From the NCBI RefSeq assembly GCF_003086295.3, contig NC_092044.1:77546542-77610541 (forward strand): a stretch of 64,000 bases of DNA, in the 5' to 3' direction. Made by a program: the position numbers and the translations under genes. The stretch's first letter is position 1; each line of letters begins with the position of its first letter. The stretch is from Arachis hypogaea. Its lineage: Eukaryota > Streptophyta > Magnoliopsida > Fabales > Fabaceae. Below, one piece after another: positions 1 to 11,474 of the stretch. Below the pieces are notes generated by a model. That model searched no databases, was not told the DNA's origin, and was given only the letters and a program-made list of their open reading frames with translations.

Positions 1-512
1 GCATCCCTCCTCCACTGAGCTCTAAGCATGCAGATGTCAGCAAGAACTTGATCAAATCTTTGGTTAGTGTTGACCCTTCGAGTGTATAAATGAGGGTCAT
101 TTTGTGGCACTGGCAACTGTAACACCACCCTCACACTCTCAGGGCTAAAATCTATAATGTGCTCTCTGACCATGGTGTGCCAATTCTTCAACTCCGGGTT
201 CACGCTTGTATCATGCTTCTTTGTGACCCAGACGTTGGCATAGAATTTTCGCACCATCAATACTCCCACCTCGGTTACGAGATTGGCCAGAACTTTCTAA
301 TCCCTTCTCAGAATTTGGTATAGGATCTCTGAGTACATATCGACCTTCAGCTTGAAGGGCACCTCGGGAATCACCTTGTCCTTCCTCACCACGTCATAAA
401 CATGGTCTTGATGGGCCTTGGTGAGAAATCTTGTGGTCTCCCATGGTTTGGAAGCATAAATAGGGGCTTTCTCTTTTCTTTTCCTTGAAGACTCTCCGAT
501 TTTGGGTGCCAT
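1..512 (-). pseudogene. putative plant transposon protein (3' ORF), partial and interrupted
   Basis: The ATG lies at 512-510 and opens a basic N-terminus (MAPKIGESSRK), followed by a block recognisable in elements B and C (HQDHVYDVV, then IPEVPFKLK). A TAG at 299-297 replaces the tryptophan codon seen in the other copies. The same frame continues beyond it (FYANVWVTKKHD, then NPELKNWHTMVRE, then LYTRRVN) to the left edge. The family is known only as an ORF found downstream of pol in Athila-like elements. No enzymatic motif, signal peptide or membrane segment is visible. It is a decayed copy because of the stop, and truncated by the window edge. Confidence 0.75.
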
Positions 513-1015
513 GGAGGCAAGAAATAAGGAGCAAAAAATGGAGCATCCAACACCAAACTTAAAAACTTTACTCGTTCTCGAGCACAAAAAAAATTAAAAA
601 AAGGAAAAGTAAAGAAAATAGAAGAAATAGATAGAGGGGATAGGGATATAGGCTTCGGCCTTTGGGAGGAAAGAAAGGGATAAGTGAAGAAAAGGAATGT
701 GTATGGTGAAGAATGTGTAAAAGGAGAAGATACGAAGAGTAGTGAAGGTGTGGTGAGACTAGATGAAGTGAAGGATATTTATATGAGGGGGTTCAGGTTG
801 GTTCGGTCATGGGGATGGAAAAATAGAGGGAAAATAAAATTTGAAAATGAATGGGGTTGGTGGGAAGAGAAATTGATGGGATTGATGAGAGGTTATTGGG
901 TAGAATGAAAGGTGGGGTGGGGAAATCAAGGAAAATGATGGGTGATGGGATGGATAAATGTGGATGGAAAAGTGGGAAAAGAGGAGAAAGAAGGGGCAAG
1001 AGTGAGTAAATGAGA
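1..1015 (-). mobile_element. LTR retrotransposon 3' fragment, runs off left edge
   Basis: This minus-strand fragment holds the start of a 3' ORF of the MAPKIGESSR type, its hairpin plus AAGTTTGGTG tract (about 549-584) and a purine-rich upstream stretch. That stretch reads like the region upstream of the same ORF in element C (45405-45620), including the TTCGGCC words and GGGATATAGG-type sequence. No LTR or polymerase is visible. The right limit near 1015 is where the resemblance to C fades, so it is approximate. Confidence 0.7.
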
Positions 1016-1489
1016 AATCATTTTGAAGGAAAAAACGAACTTATTCATAAAATTTGAAGATCAAATATTAGAGAGTAAAAGTCATGAAGTTGTGGATATG
1101 ATGATAAACCTACTTGCTAGTAATTATGTCGACTCTCATTTGTTATTGAATATTTTGCAAACATGATATAGTTAGAGGTTGTTATGACTTAAACTAGTAT
1201 TATGGTATTTTGAACAATGATGATATAATTAGAAGTGGTTATGACTTAGATTAGTAATATGGTATTTTGTAATAATGATACAATGTGTGTGGATTTTATA
1301 AAATATTTTATGAATCAAATTTGATGGTAAATATTCTATTATTTTTCATTAGTAATTTGATTCAAATAGTTAGGCTACTTATTGATACTAAATTAAAAAT
1401 AATAGTTGAAATACTAATTTCAATGCAAAATGAGAAAATCGTTAGAAATAAAGAAACATATAACTACAAAAAACTATTGTAAATAATCA

Positions 1490-1940
1490 CAAAAGACAAG
1501 GGTGTTAAAATCATTATCAAAGACAGCTACAAAATGACAATAGTATTAAACCGTGGTAAAAAAACAAAAGACATCGGTTCATAAATCATTAACAAAAGGC
1601 AACGGTGTTCAAACCGTTGTCCAAATTAGTAACAAAGCTGCAATGGTCTAAAACCGTTGCCTATCGAACTACGATTCTAAACCATTCATAATGATAGACA
1701 ACAGTAAAAATCATTTTTTAAAAATTATTGTGAAAATCGTTGTGTATTAGAGTAATAAGGGCGATAGTTTTCTTTGTTGTCGTTGCCTTAGGTAAAAATT
1801 CATTACCTATTAGCATTAGTAATGCCCGCATATAAAACAATTCAAAAACGTTGTTAAAGTGTTGCCTAAAATTTCAGGAATTGTTTTCTGATCTATGCAA
1901 CAGTTTTAGGCTGTTACGAAAATTCTTATTTGTTGTAGTG
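1490..1940. mobile_element. CACTA (En/Spm)-type transposon terminal region
   Basis: The right boundary reads CTTATTTGTTGTAGTG (1925-1940). Its complement, CACTACAACAAATAAG, is the classic CACTA terminal inverted repeat. The 350 bp inside it carries repeated short words such as AACCGTTGCC, CAACGGT and AAACCGTTG in both orientations (about 1545-1665 and later), which fits CACTA subterminal repeats. No transposase and no matching left terminus were found, so this is a terminus-only fragment or a short deleted element. The left limit is uncertain. Confidence 0.6.
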
Positions 1941-2647
1941 ACCACTATCATCCAAATCTCTAACTCTTTCTCATCGAGCTTTCATACTTAGCTACCATCA
2001 TTGCTATTGCCGCCACTACCACTACTACCATCACCATTACTGCCGCATCTTTCTCTTTGCTGCCATCACCACCATCACACTCTCCAAAATATTTAATACT
2101 TACAAGCACTATTGTTATTATAAAGTTCTCTCCTTCTACTTTCCTTCAATTCTTCCTTTTTTAACCCCACTACTATTTCTCTCTCACTTTTTTCATCTTT
2201 TCTTTTTTCGCTATTCAATGTCTTTTTTTTATGTAAGAATCATTCTTAAAAAATATTAGTGAATCAATGCTATCATTTTTATTTTAATTTCTTTTTCTAT
2301 CAAACGCAACCCCTATTTACAAAAGGTCTATATTTTTCATTTGTGGTGAATAGAATATCATGTGACCAATGTAAAATTTTTTGATAAAAAAATATTTTTG
2401 AGTGATAAAGTAAAGAGAATTAAGACAACCATCTAATTGAGATTCAGATTGAAAAAAAAAAAAGAAAACACATTTACACACACAAACCTCCAATCTTTGA
2501 TCATATAGTTTAGTTTTTTTGGTGGAGGATGAATATCATTGGAATTTATATTGCCCATATTTGTTTATTAATTTCATTAAATACTTCAATATACTTTTGA
2601 AGAATATAAATTTATCATATAATATCACTATAGATTCTACTTTGGGG
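1941..2647. other. Intergenic low-complexity sequence
   Basis: CCA/ACT-rich and pyrimidine-rich tracts (about 1941-2220), then AT-rich sequence. I see no gene, RNA or clear repeat here. Confidence 0.5.
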
Positions 2648-4121
2648 ATAAGTATTATTTTGGTCCCTCACGTTGAGGGTTGGAATCGAACCCGTCCCTG
2701 GTGTATATTTTGATTTAAAATCATCCTTAACGTATTTTTTTGTATTAAAATCGTCCTTTTTTAAAAAAATTTTAATTTTATTCCAAAAATACCCTTATTT
2801 TAATAATAAAAAAATTTATAAAATAAAAAAAGAAAAGAAAACGTTGGGGTGGGGGGAGAGGAAACGCGTTTTGGGGGAGGGGGTGAGGGGCTGAAAGGAA
2901 ATGCGAAGGGGGGAGGGGATGGAGAGGGGGAAGGGGAAGGGGGGAGAGGGGACGGCGTCGGCGAAGCTTGGAGCTACCATCGCCGTCGCCGGAAGAAAGA
3001 AGAAAGGAGACCCTGCGACGGCACCCCTCCTCCGACGCAGCTTGGCGGCGACCCTGTGGCAGCTGACAGTGACGGATCTGGCAGCACAGGCGGCTATGGG
3101 CGGAGCAGTTCCCTCCTTCGCAGTCCTCTCTCACCTCAGTCCTGGTTCGTAGAAGAGATGGCTTTTCGGGCAGCAGCAGCGGTGGTTTTGCATCTGCTTC
3201 TTCAGCTTCTTCTTCTGCTGCATCTGCTTCTGCAGTTTCTTCTTCTGCATCTGCTTCTGCTTGAATGCATCTTCTTCTTCTGCATCTGCTTCTGCTTGAG
3301 TTTCTTTTTCTGATTCTATGACTGTCTCTGCTTCTACATTTGTGATTGCCTTTGTTTTTGATTTTGATTTGTTGTTTTTTGATTTGGTTGTTGAATTTGG
3401 ATTGATTTTGGGTTGATTTGTTGAATTTTTTATTTCTGGATTTATTGGGGGGAAGGGGAAAGGTTGGAGGGGACGACGGTGGGGGAAGGGAATACGGGGA
3501 AGGCGAGGGGACGGGTGGGGACGCTGGGTGGGGGGAAGGGGGAGGCATTGAGGGGGAGGGGAGGAGACGCGGGGGTGGGGGTGGGGGGAAGGGGAAAGGT
3601 TGGAGGGGGACAGCGGTGGGGGAAGGGACGGGTAGGGACGCTGGGTGGGGGGAAGGGGGAGGCATTGAGGGGGAGGGGAGGGGACGCGGGGTGGGGGAGA
3701 CTAGTGGTGGGGGTGGGTTGGTGGTGGTGGGAGGGGAGGGGGAGATCGGGGAAGGGGAGGAGGAGGGGGCGGGAAGGGGAGACTGGGGGTGGGGGTGGGT
3801 TGGTGGTGGGGGAGGGGTGGGGGAGGCGGGAAGGGGAGACTGGGGTTGGGGGTGGGTTGGTGGTGGTGGGAGGGGAGGGGGAGGGGGAGGTGAGAAGGGG
3901 AGGGGAAGGGGAGGGGGAGGGAGGACCGGGGAAGGGGAGGAGGAGGGGGAGGGGAGACCGAGGTGGGTGGGGGTGGGGGGGAGAGAGGAAGGGTATTTTT
4001 GTCCAAAAAAAAGAACGATTTTAATACGAAAAAAAACGTTAAGTACGATTCTAAATCGAAAATTAGATCAGGGACGGGTTCGATTCCGACCCTCAACGTG
4101 AGGGACCAAAACAATACTTAT
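2648..4121. mobile_element. Non-autonomous TIR DNA transposon (Mutator-like?) with G-rich interior
   Basis: The two ends are long inverted repeats of about 115 bp. The left end begins ATAAGTATTATTTTGGTCCC at 2648. The complement of the right end begins ATAAGTATTGTTTTGGTCCC, ending at 4121. Both continue through CTCACGTTGAGGG, GGAATCGAACCCGTCCCTG and TATTAAAATCGT with roughly 85% identity by eye. Long TIRs without a transposase fit a non-autonomous Mutator-like element, but I could not find a convincing 8-9 bp target duplication, so the superfamily is open. The interior is GC-rich and unlike the flanks, which would suit captured sequence. Confidence 0.65.
3449..3990 (+). repeat. G-rich tract with a roughly 136-bp tandem duplication
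   Basis: Runs of three to six G fill this interval on the plus strand. A block containing AAGGGGAAAGGTTGG followed by GGAGGCATTGAGGGGGAGG occurs at about 3453 and again at about 3589. Later, GGGTTGGTGGTGG repeats around 3715, 3798 and 3855. The long glycine-rich and proline-rich open frames here result from this composition and are not gene evidence. Confidence 0.75.
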
Positions 4122-5400
4122 GCATAACTATTGATGTATTTTTTTTTGAAATGATGATGATTATAGAATATGAATTTGTTTGATTTACTGAACATTATCG
4201 AAGATAAGCTTGTGGTGGTGACAACAATTGAAATGTTAGTAGCTGAAGATGAGGGTTCGAAGAAAAAAGAATTTGGTAATGATGGAAAATAATTAAAGAT
4301 TGGAATGATGGTGGTGAAGAATTGGAGATTGGAAGTGGAGTTGAGTAAGTTAGTAGAGATAGTTTAAAAAATTTCGATAATTTTTAAGATTATCATAGTT
4401 TTGTCAATTGAAATTTATTTTTCTTGAATATAAAATCAGTTTTATTTTTTCGTAAGTAAATTTATCAGCATTTTAAATTTATAGATAAAAATAATAATTT
4501 ACTCCAAAAAATATTAATATAAATTTTAAAAAAAATTAAACCTAAAAGTTAAAGGAGATAAATGAAAATAATTATAATTTTTTATTGGATAACAATAGTT
4601 GGTACCATAGTTGTAAAAACAGATTAAACCGATCGTTTTGACTGAAAAATCAGTAAATTAGACTCTAATTGGTCTAGTCCAGCCTAAAGACCGTTTAAGG
4701 TCAAGAATTGGTAAGAACCGATTAAGTTGGTGAAAATCGGTTAGAATCGATAAATATTGGTAAAAAACTGGTCCAACTAAACTGTTCAAGAGAAAATTTT
4801 AAAATTAATAAAAATGTAATTTAAAACTGGATCCTCCTTGTACTACATAATCCTCTTACCATTAAGTTATGTTATTTTTCGTTATTTCATATGCTAATTA
4901 TTAATTATATAGTAAAATCTCACAATAATTTGTTAGATATTATTTTAATTTTATATTCACTTATATTTGAATTAATTATATTTTTAATTATTCATAATTA
5001 TTAATATAAATATTTTTAAATATGTATAAATAAAAAATATGAAATATTTTTATTGATTATAATATAATTTTTTATGATTATATGATATTTATTAATATTA
5101 TTTTTTAATAAATACATATAGTATATAATAATAATATAATAAATATAAAATACTTTGATATAAAAATAAATTTAAAGAATCTTTACCATAAAAAATATTA
5201 GAATTTTATATACTTATTTAATAATAATTGAATTATAATTTATTGAAATTTAATTGTATTTAAAATATTAGTAGAATATATATTTTAAATTTTAATTTTA
5301 GAGTTTTGTCTATTTTATATTTTTATTTACATATCATTCCACTAATAAATCAGTAAATCAATAATTTAATCGATTTAATTATTGGTTCGGTTTTTAAAAA
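4122..5400. other. AT-rich intergenic DNA with a possible decayed TIR element
   Basis: Most of this stretch is extremely AT-rich. ACAGATTAAACCGATCG near 4620, the GGTTAGAATCGAT and GAACCGATTAAG words near 4720-4750, and ATCGATTTAATTATTGGTTCGG near 5370-5390 resemble the degenerate AAACCGAACCGG ends of plant Mutator-like repeats in inverted orientation. The match is loose. No gene is visible. Confidence 0.3.
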
Positions 5401-5579
5401 ATTAAATAAGCGACACGGTGCCGTTTTGGAACAAGTGATAAAAGTCCCACCTCCCAACTTCCAAACCCTCTTGAAACCCCTTCCTTCCTTTCCTTTTCAC
5501 GAACAACATAACACACTGTGAAGTCGAGGAGAGTCTCCTTCCGTCTCTCTCTCTCCGCCGCAACCTCCGACCAAGTACG
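5401..5579 (+). promoter_or_regulatory. Probable core promoter and 5' leader of the Tim21-like gene
   Basis: Directly upstream of the start codon the sequence changes from AT-rich to a pyrimidine-rich leader (CCTTCCTTTCC, then CTCTCTCTCTCC at about 5545-5556), typical of plant 5' leaders. No clear TATA box was identified. The assignment rests on position only. Confidence 0.4.
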
Positions 5580-8500
5580 ATGTTTCGCAGGATCTGCTCC
5601 AACCGTTCGTCCTGGGCCCACAATGCTTCCCGACCTACCAACAAGCTCCTCCCCGCCGCTGCTCCCCCACCGCCCGCCGGAGCGCGCGGCGTCATCACTC
5701 GCCGCGCCGCCGGAACCCTTGCTTTCCTGCGGTTCCTTGGTGCCACCACGTTAAAACCCTAGAATTTAATTATGCCTTTTTGTTTTGCTGGATACTTAAT
5801 GTTTCTGTTATCAATCAATGCTTTTTTTTTTCTTTTTGCAGGAGAATCCGGAATCAGAATCCGAGAGGACCATGCTAAATCAACCTCCATTGCTTCTTCC
5901 TTTGCTAGGTCGATGTCTTCCAAAGCATCAGATGAATCAGGCAGAAGAACAAGGCGAAATACTGATGAGGTTTGAATGTAGAGCTTTTTTATTTTAAATA
6001 TTATTTATTTATTTATTTACTTGTTTGAAAGGTTAGGGACGTAGTAGGTTTCAATAATTTATTATTTTACGATGTTTTAATCTTAGTTATTTTAATTTTC
6101 CACTTTATGCTGCATTAGTGCTTCTTTGGCAATGACATTTGTAAGTTTAACATCCAACAATTAATTTGCCATGATCAGTTACTCATATAGACACCTCAAT
6201 ACAGAATACAACATAATCTTAATATAATTTCTCTCAACAATAACATAATATACTAGTAAGAAGAATAACACTACAATAATAAGCAATATCTTTACCTTCT
6301 ATTATACTCTCATAATAGCGAGGAAGTGAAGACTCTCAACTAAGTCCATTAACTTATGAACTTCAATTGAATGATACCTTTAAATATGATGCCTGTTTAT
6401 AGGCTTGATTTGCTAATTTCCTTAATCACTAAGTGTGAAGTTAGGTGGTGATTTTGGTTGACTATAGGTTTTTAACTTGGTTTTCACTTTGACTTGTTAA
6501 AGGCAGCAAGCTTTGTCCACAATTTGAAGAACTTCCGGCTCATGTCATCTATTTCACAACTTTGACAAATTGATTTAATTACCAACAATGTTTAACCCAT
6601 GGCTAGACTCAATTGATCTTAAGTGTTTTCTTTTTTGTTTGTTTCAGTATCATGAAATGGCTGTATCTTATACCTTCTTTGCTGTGGTAAAGCTTAATGA
6701 TTAATCTTTATTTCAATGATTGTTTTATTAAATAATCATTTTTTTCTCCTGTATAGTTGGTTATGAGAGAATTCATTAATGTTTGGTTGATCATGATTTT
6801 TAACATTATTTTCTTTCTGGTATTGTACAAAAATAAAAAGTTTCAATGTAACTAAAAGTGTATGGAGTAATTATTTGTATATTATATAATGTTTGCTTTG
6901 ATACTGGAGGTAAGTCAGGTAAAATCACAATAATGTGTATACTATACAAGAAGCTCTGCTCAAATTTTAGCTTTTTCTTCCACCGTTCCATGTGTATGCT
7001 TAAATCAGCTTAAAATTGGGGGAAATAAAGCTTCTTAAGCTGTTTTTGCTGAATCACCTAAACAAGCTGAAACTTTTTAAAACAACTTTTCGATGGGTAA
7101 AAAAGGAGTTCCCGAACATGCAATACACAGTAATATTAAGGACCGTAATATAGATATATTTATCATTTCCCTTTTTTTATAGACCAAAAAGGAGATAACA
7201 AATGTTGAAGATCCGTATAGTGCTCCAACATATAATATTCCGGAGAAGCCAGTGACATTTGTGGAGGGTGCATCCTACAGTGTCATCATTCTTGCTGGGC
7301 TTGGGATTGCAGCTGCCGCAGGATATGCTGTTTTCAAGGAACTTATATTTGAACCAAAGGAGTACGTGTCTAATCTTTTTGCTGAGTTTATGTTATGTAA
7401 GATCATAATTTAAGGTATTTTTGTTTGAATTGTTGGCCTTCCAATGTATCTTATCCGCAGTCACGTTGAATCTATCTCAATTAATTTTCTTCAATATTTT
7501 CCCCTAACTTGATAACAGGTATAAGATCTATAACAAGGCTCTCAAAAGAATTCAAGATGACAGTCAGGTGAATGGAAAACAATTTCTTTCCTTTCTTCCA
7601 TATCACCTTTTGTGAATATCAAAATGCATTTCGATGCCAAAGAACCAATATAAAAATCAGGACTCAAGATTTTGTTAGTTGGACACAATAAGAAGCTTAT
7701 AGTTCGGTAAATCACCATTTGTTGGAGCCATATATGGGCAACTGAAATATTTCTATATAGTAAGGTTTCTTAGCTCATGGAAGGTTTTCAAGCAGATCTT
7801 GCTTTTAAGATGTCTGATTTTGTGTTTCGATTTTGTTAACAGGTTTTTCCTTGATGCTGTATAATCAGATGGTTGAAAATCTGGAATTTATAAACATAGA
7901 ATCTTGGTCATATATACCTATTTAATCAGTCATTTAAAACCCTTATATTTATACAGAGTAAAGGTGTTGTTGATGTGTTTGGGACTTGGTGAAGGACTTG
8001 TATATGCTATATTTACCAAACCTGTGTATACAAAAGGTTCTAAATTAATGACCCTTGACACTTAATTGAAGAATGATTCCTTCTACATTTTTGACAGACA
8101 CTTAATTCAGCACATGCATTTTATTGTGTGTAGTAATTATTGCAAATGCCAAGTTCAGTTAAAATTTGCACATACCAGGCTAATCAAAGTATACCTTTGA
8201 AGTTAAATTTTGAATGATAAATAGTAGCAAATTCTCTACTGGTCTATTTTTTACTTTCACTGGATTTGCCATGTACCAGATTAGGGTGAGGATTGGATCC
8301 CCAATTACGGGCTACGGTCAGGAGAGTAGAAACCGTGCTGCTCGCCAAAGAATTCCTAACAGAGTATGGACTGATGAAGAAGGTGCTGAGCATGTAGAGG
8401 TAAAGTTATTGGCATTTGGTAAATTTATTTCTAAAATTTCTAGATGACTGCGAAACTTTATGAGGGCTATTTGCATAGATCTCTGGAATCAATAACTCAT

Positions 8501-8820
8501 TAAAAAAATTATGGTGGAGAGGGACATAAAGATGAAAAGAAAAGGAGAGAAAAGTTGGAAGATATCAGGATACTTATTTAGCACCATATATTTTATCCGT
8601 AATATGATCCTCAGTTCTCACACAAATATTTTCTATCGGGTTACAGGTTAATTTCTATATCCGGGGTCCGAATGGACATGGAAAAGTCTTTGCTGAGATG
8701 TTCAAAGATACAGTGGATAAGGAATGGAAGTTCACGTATTTGATTGTCGAAATTAGAGCACCTTCTCAAGCCCAAATAATGCTGGAGTCATATATTCCAG
8801 CTTACAATGCAAACAAGTAG
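5580..8820 (+). CDS. TIM21: Mitochondrial import inner membrane translocase subunit Tim21-like, six exons
   Basis: Exons are 5580-5739, 5842-5969, 7183-7361, 7519-7567, 8280-8399 and 8647-8820. All introns are GT...AG and the frame joins exactly (810 nt, 269 residues), which fixes the start. Tim21 is a single-pass inner-membrane subunit of the TIM23 presequence translocase. Its intermembrane-space domain contacts the TOM complex and respiratory-chain intermediates. The N-terminus is rich in Arg, Ser and Ala and poor in acidic residues, as in mitochondrial presequences ([11 protein letters not shown]). A hydrophobic helix lies at about residues 128-148 ([19 protein letters not shown]). The soluble domain follows, with the family-type stretch [15 protein letters not shown] (about 178-192) and [14 protein letters not shown] (213-226). 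Length fits plant homologues (SD3/Tim21 in Arabidopsis). It has introns, so it is not a retrocopy, and I see no disruption. Membership of the Tim21 family is recognition from memory; expression is unknown. Confidence 0.88.
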
Positions 8821-8976
8821 CTTAGATGAGAAAGGTTTCTCTCTGCACCATTGCCTGATTACTCAGTCTATTGATTCTAGATAGTTAGCATGCTTCTTTT
8901 TTATACGAAGATTGCAGTTCTTCGCAGATTTTAGATATAGCACTGCCACACTGTTCTCCTGTTTCACCCGGAACAC

Positions 8977-8982
8977 AATAAA
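8977..8982 (+). promoter_or_regulatory. Candidate polyadenylation signal of the Tim21-like gene
   Basis: AATAAA lies 157 nt after the stop codon in otherwise unassigned sequence. Its position suits a plant 3' UTR. No cleavage site can be read. Confidence 0.35.
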
Positions 8983-9433
8983 AATGGATAGATTTTTTTT
9001 GGGGGGTGGGGGATTAGAGAAAAGACGGAAGTCACAAAGTCTTAATTTCCTTTCGTTAATTTGTTCCATATGTGCATTTAGTTAGTTTACCTGCTGCAAC
9101 ATGCAAATGATAGCTGTTGTGGCACACAATCTCTTATGTTTGTTACATTACATTCTTGTCCTTCATGATTGGCCCAATTATACAACTAAACTCTTGCTTA
9201 CACTAGCTAGTTTATGAATGTTGCTGTGGTTGATACTTGTGTTTTTTTTGTCTCTGTACATTCTTTTATAATACACTATACTGTCATCTAATCGATATGG
9301 CCAGTCCGACCTCCCCCTCGCTTTTTTTTTTTTTTTAGTTTTACTGTGTAATTCTCTTTAAATAGACAAAATATCCAGTTCTTGTGATTTACATTTAAAC
9401 AGAACTAGAATAATAAAAATTCTAATTGCATAA

Positions 9434-9716
9434 AGCGCTCAATGCAGGTATTTGATCTTTGGTCCTTTACTGGAGGCTGCACGATTCAGCGATCAGCATA
9501 TTGACCACCTTAGCCAGTTCAAGTTCCTTAAGGGATAAAGTGGAAAGAAGGATAGACAATTAAAGAGTCACAAATAAGATGAGAAACTGGATCCCCAATC
9601 TCAGGTTCAGTAATGTTTTTTTCTTTCATTTAGAACCTGCAGATACGAGGAAAGAGTTATGGACAGGGATCTTAGTTTTGATGACCCAGAGAAATTGCGT
9701 TGTCCTTGATGGCAAT
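9434..9716 (+). other. Two short exon-like coding remnants downstream of the Tim21-like gene
   Basis: The first open stretch, 9434-9538, reads RYLIFGPLLEAARF and ends FKFLKG before TAA. It has a possible acceptor at 9447. A second stretch follows a pyrimidine tract and AG near 9639 (TTTTTTCTTTCATTTAG) and reads RYEERVMDRDLSFDDPEK before a TGA near 9711. Their composition looks protein-like but I recognise neither. They could be exons of a decayed gene, a spliced 3' UTR or chance. Confidence 0.25.
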
Positions 9717-10315
9717 TGGGAGTGCCATGTACTTATTTGTTATTTTCAGTTTTTCATATACCTTGTCAAAAGTCCATTGAGTTGCTGGAGTGTACCATGC
9801 TAATTTTTTAGAGATGAATAAGTAGGTGTCTGTAGTCCAAACAGGAAAAAAAGAAAAAAAAAAGAAGAAAAAATGGATATGGAGTATTTGAGGTTGATAT
9901 TGGTTGTGGCCTATTTCAAAATGGGAATGTTTGAGTGGATTTCTAACAGACCAACAACTATTGATATTGTTATAGACAAGGCTAATCATTCATTATTATC
10001 GAATAACCGAGTATACGAAGTTATAAGTTTAGCAACCCTTAATGGAAGAATAATAAAAGTCACAAAAGGCAATAACCCAAGACATTACTGAATCATAGAA
10101 TTAAAGTTGGAAAACGGCTACATGATAGCTTCTCCAAACTTTAGAGTAAAATGGCAACACGAGAAAATGATGTACGTTATTAACTATCACCTGAGAAGTC
10201 TTACTGACTAAGGTATTGAAGTGTTTTGCATGTTGTCCTCTCAACCTAGTTACCAACGTGATTTGGATTGGGATCCCTACCTACTTTAGAACACGAAATC
10301 ACTACTACTAGCCTA
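9717..10315. other. Intergenic sequence
   Basis: AT-rich sequence with poly-A tracts near 9845-9872. I see no gene. The last part may belong to a decayed LTR of the adjoining Tat-like fragment, but no partner LTR is visible. Confidence 0.4.
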
Positions 10316-10915
10316 AACATTTGGCGCAGTCTGAAGATCCTAACATGTTGGGACCATGACTGATTGTGATGTCAAACTACAATTAACCATTCAACCAATA
10401 ACATCCAACAAGGAAAAGAAAGTTGGAGAGGATGGATATGCTGAAGTTACTTCTGATCCCAAGGATAGGGAACATCAAGATCAAAGGTCCTTCTGGGTTT
10501 GGTTGGCATTAAAGCCAAAACACATGGTTGTCATTTTGTTGGATTAAGAGAAGACCATGATATGCAAGAGATGTGCCCTAACTTGCGAAGTGGTCTGGAC
10601 AATCACGATCCCCAAGTCATTCAACGAGAAGCCATTGAGATAGTCACGAAAGAAGAACTCTTGACTAAGGCTATGGGCGACATCAAAAGGATGATTGTCA
10701 CCGTTCCTACTCACCTCGAACGGACAAAAGTGTGTCTCCTCAGCCTGAAGAGAGCCGTCGTGAAACCGAAAGGAGATCACGAACTGAATCACGTTTGGCC
10801 AGTCTAAAAGGAGGAGAACTCTATTAAGGAGTGAAAGTTCTAAAAGGCATAGGGATTCTCGTGAACATGTTATAATGGCCAGACCCCAAAACCTCAAGAT
10901 GAGACTGCTTAGGTC

Positions 10916-11173
10916 GTGGTGAATATGGTTGTGGGGAAAAATGGCTTAGCAAAGTCTAGGAACGTAGTCAAGAAAGATATTAAGGCCATCAGCTTGAAAA
11001 TCCTTATAGTGGAAAACTTTTTCATTGTGCAGTTCACAGCTGAAGATTTTCAATACGCCACATTAGATGATGATGGGCCATTACTGATCATAAAAGAGTT
11101 GGAAAATAGAATTGTTAAGAGGATTTTGATTGACATTGGAACAGATTCAAATCTACTTTTTCGAAATGCTTAG
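10916..11173 (+). pseudogene. Retrotransposon aspartic protease remnant
   Basis: The frame includes FTAEDFQYATLDDDGPLL, then RILIDIGTDSNLLF, in the arrangement typical of Tat-type proteases. There a segment describing hydrophobic strands precedes the D-[ST]-G active-site motif. Here the motif reads D-I-G-T, so the active-site loop is altered. The frame ends in TAG directly after the motif. It is non-functional by inspection. Confidence 0.6.
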
Positions 11174-11474
11174 GATGCTTTGGGCTTAAAAGATCAGCAC
11201 CTAAAGCCACATCTCTCAGGATTAGTTGGTTTAGATGATCATGTGATCAAGTTGAATGGGGTGGTTGATCTTTTTCTCACAACAGGGAAAGGTGCTTTTG
11301 TTCGTCCAGGCTGAGTTTGTAGTTCTTAAAGACTACGACATATAATGTGATCTTAAAAAGGAAGAACATTAATGATCTATGTGGTTTTATTTCAACAAAA
11401 TTTGCAGTAATGAAATTTTTTACAACAGAAGGTCGAGTTGCTACTATCAGAGGAGACAAGGCATCTACTTTGAA

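Noticed and set aside
2778..3665. Long proline-rich minus-strand ORF and overlapping glycine-rich plus-strand ORFs (3418-4101, 3464-4024)
   Set aside because: They arise from the G-rich, stop-poor composition inside the TIR element. All overlap each other in several frames and match no family.
4600..5400. A confident MITE or MULE call for the AT-rich segment
   Set aside because: Only loosely inverted AAACCGAT/GGTTCGG words are seen, and no clean TIR pair or target duplication could be aligned by eye.
5518..5754. Alternative ORF overlapping exon 1 of the Tim21-like gene (start 5518)
   Set aside because: Its frame cannot join the later exons. Only the 5580 ATG frame splices into the conserved Tim21-like sequence.
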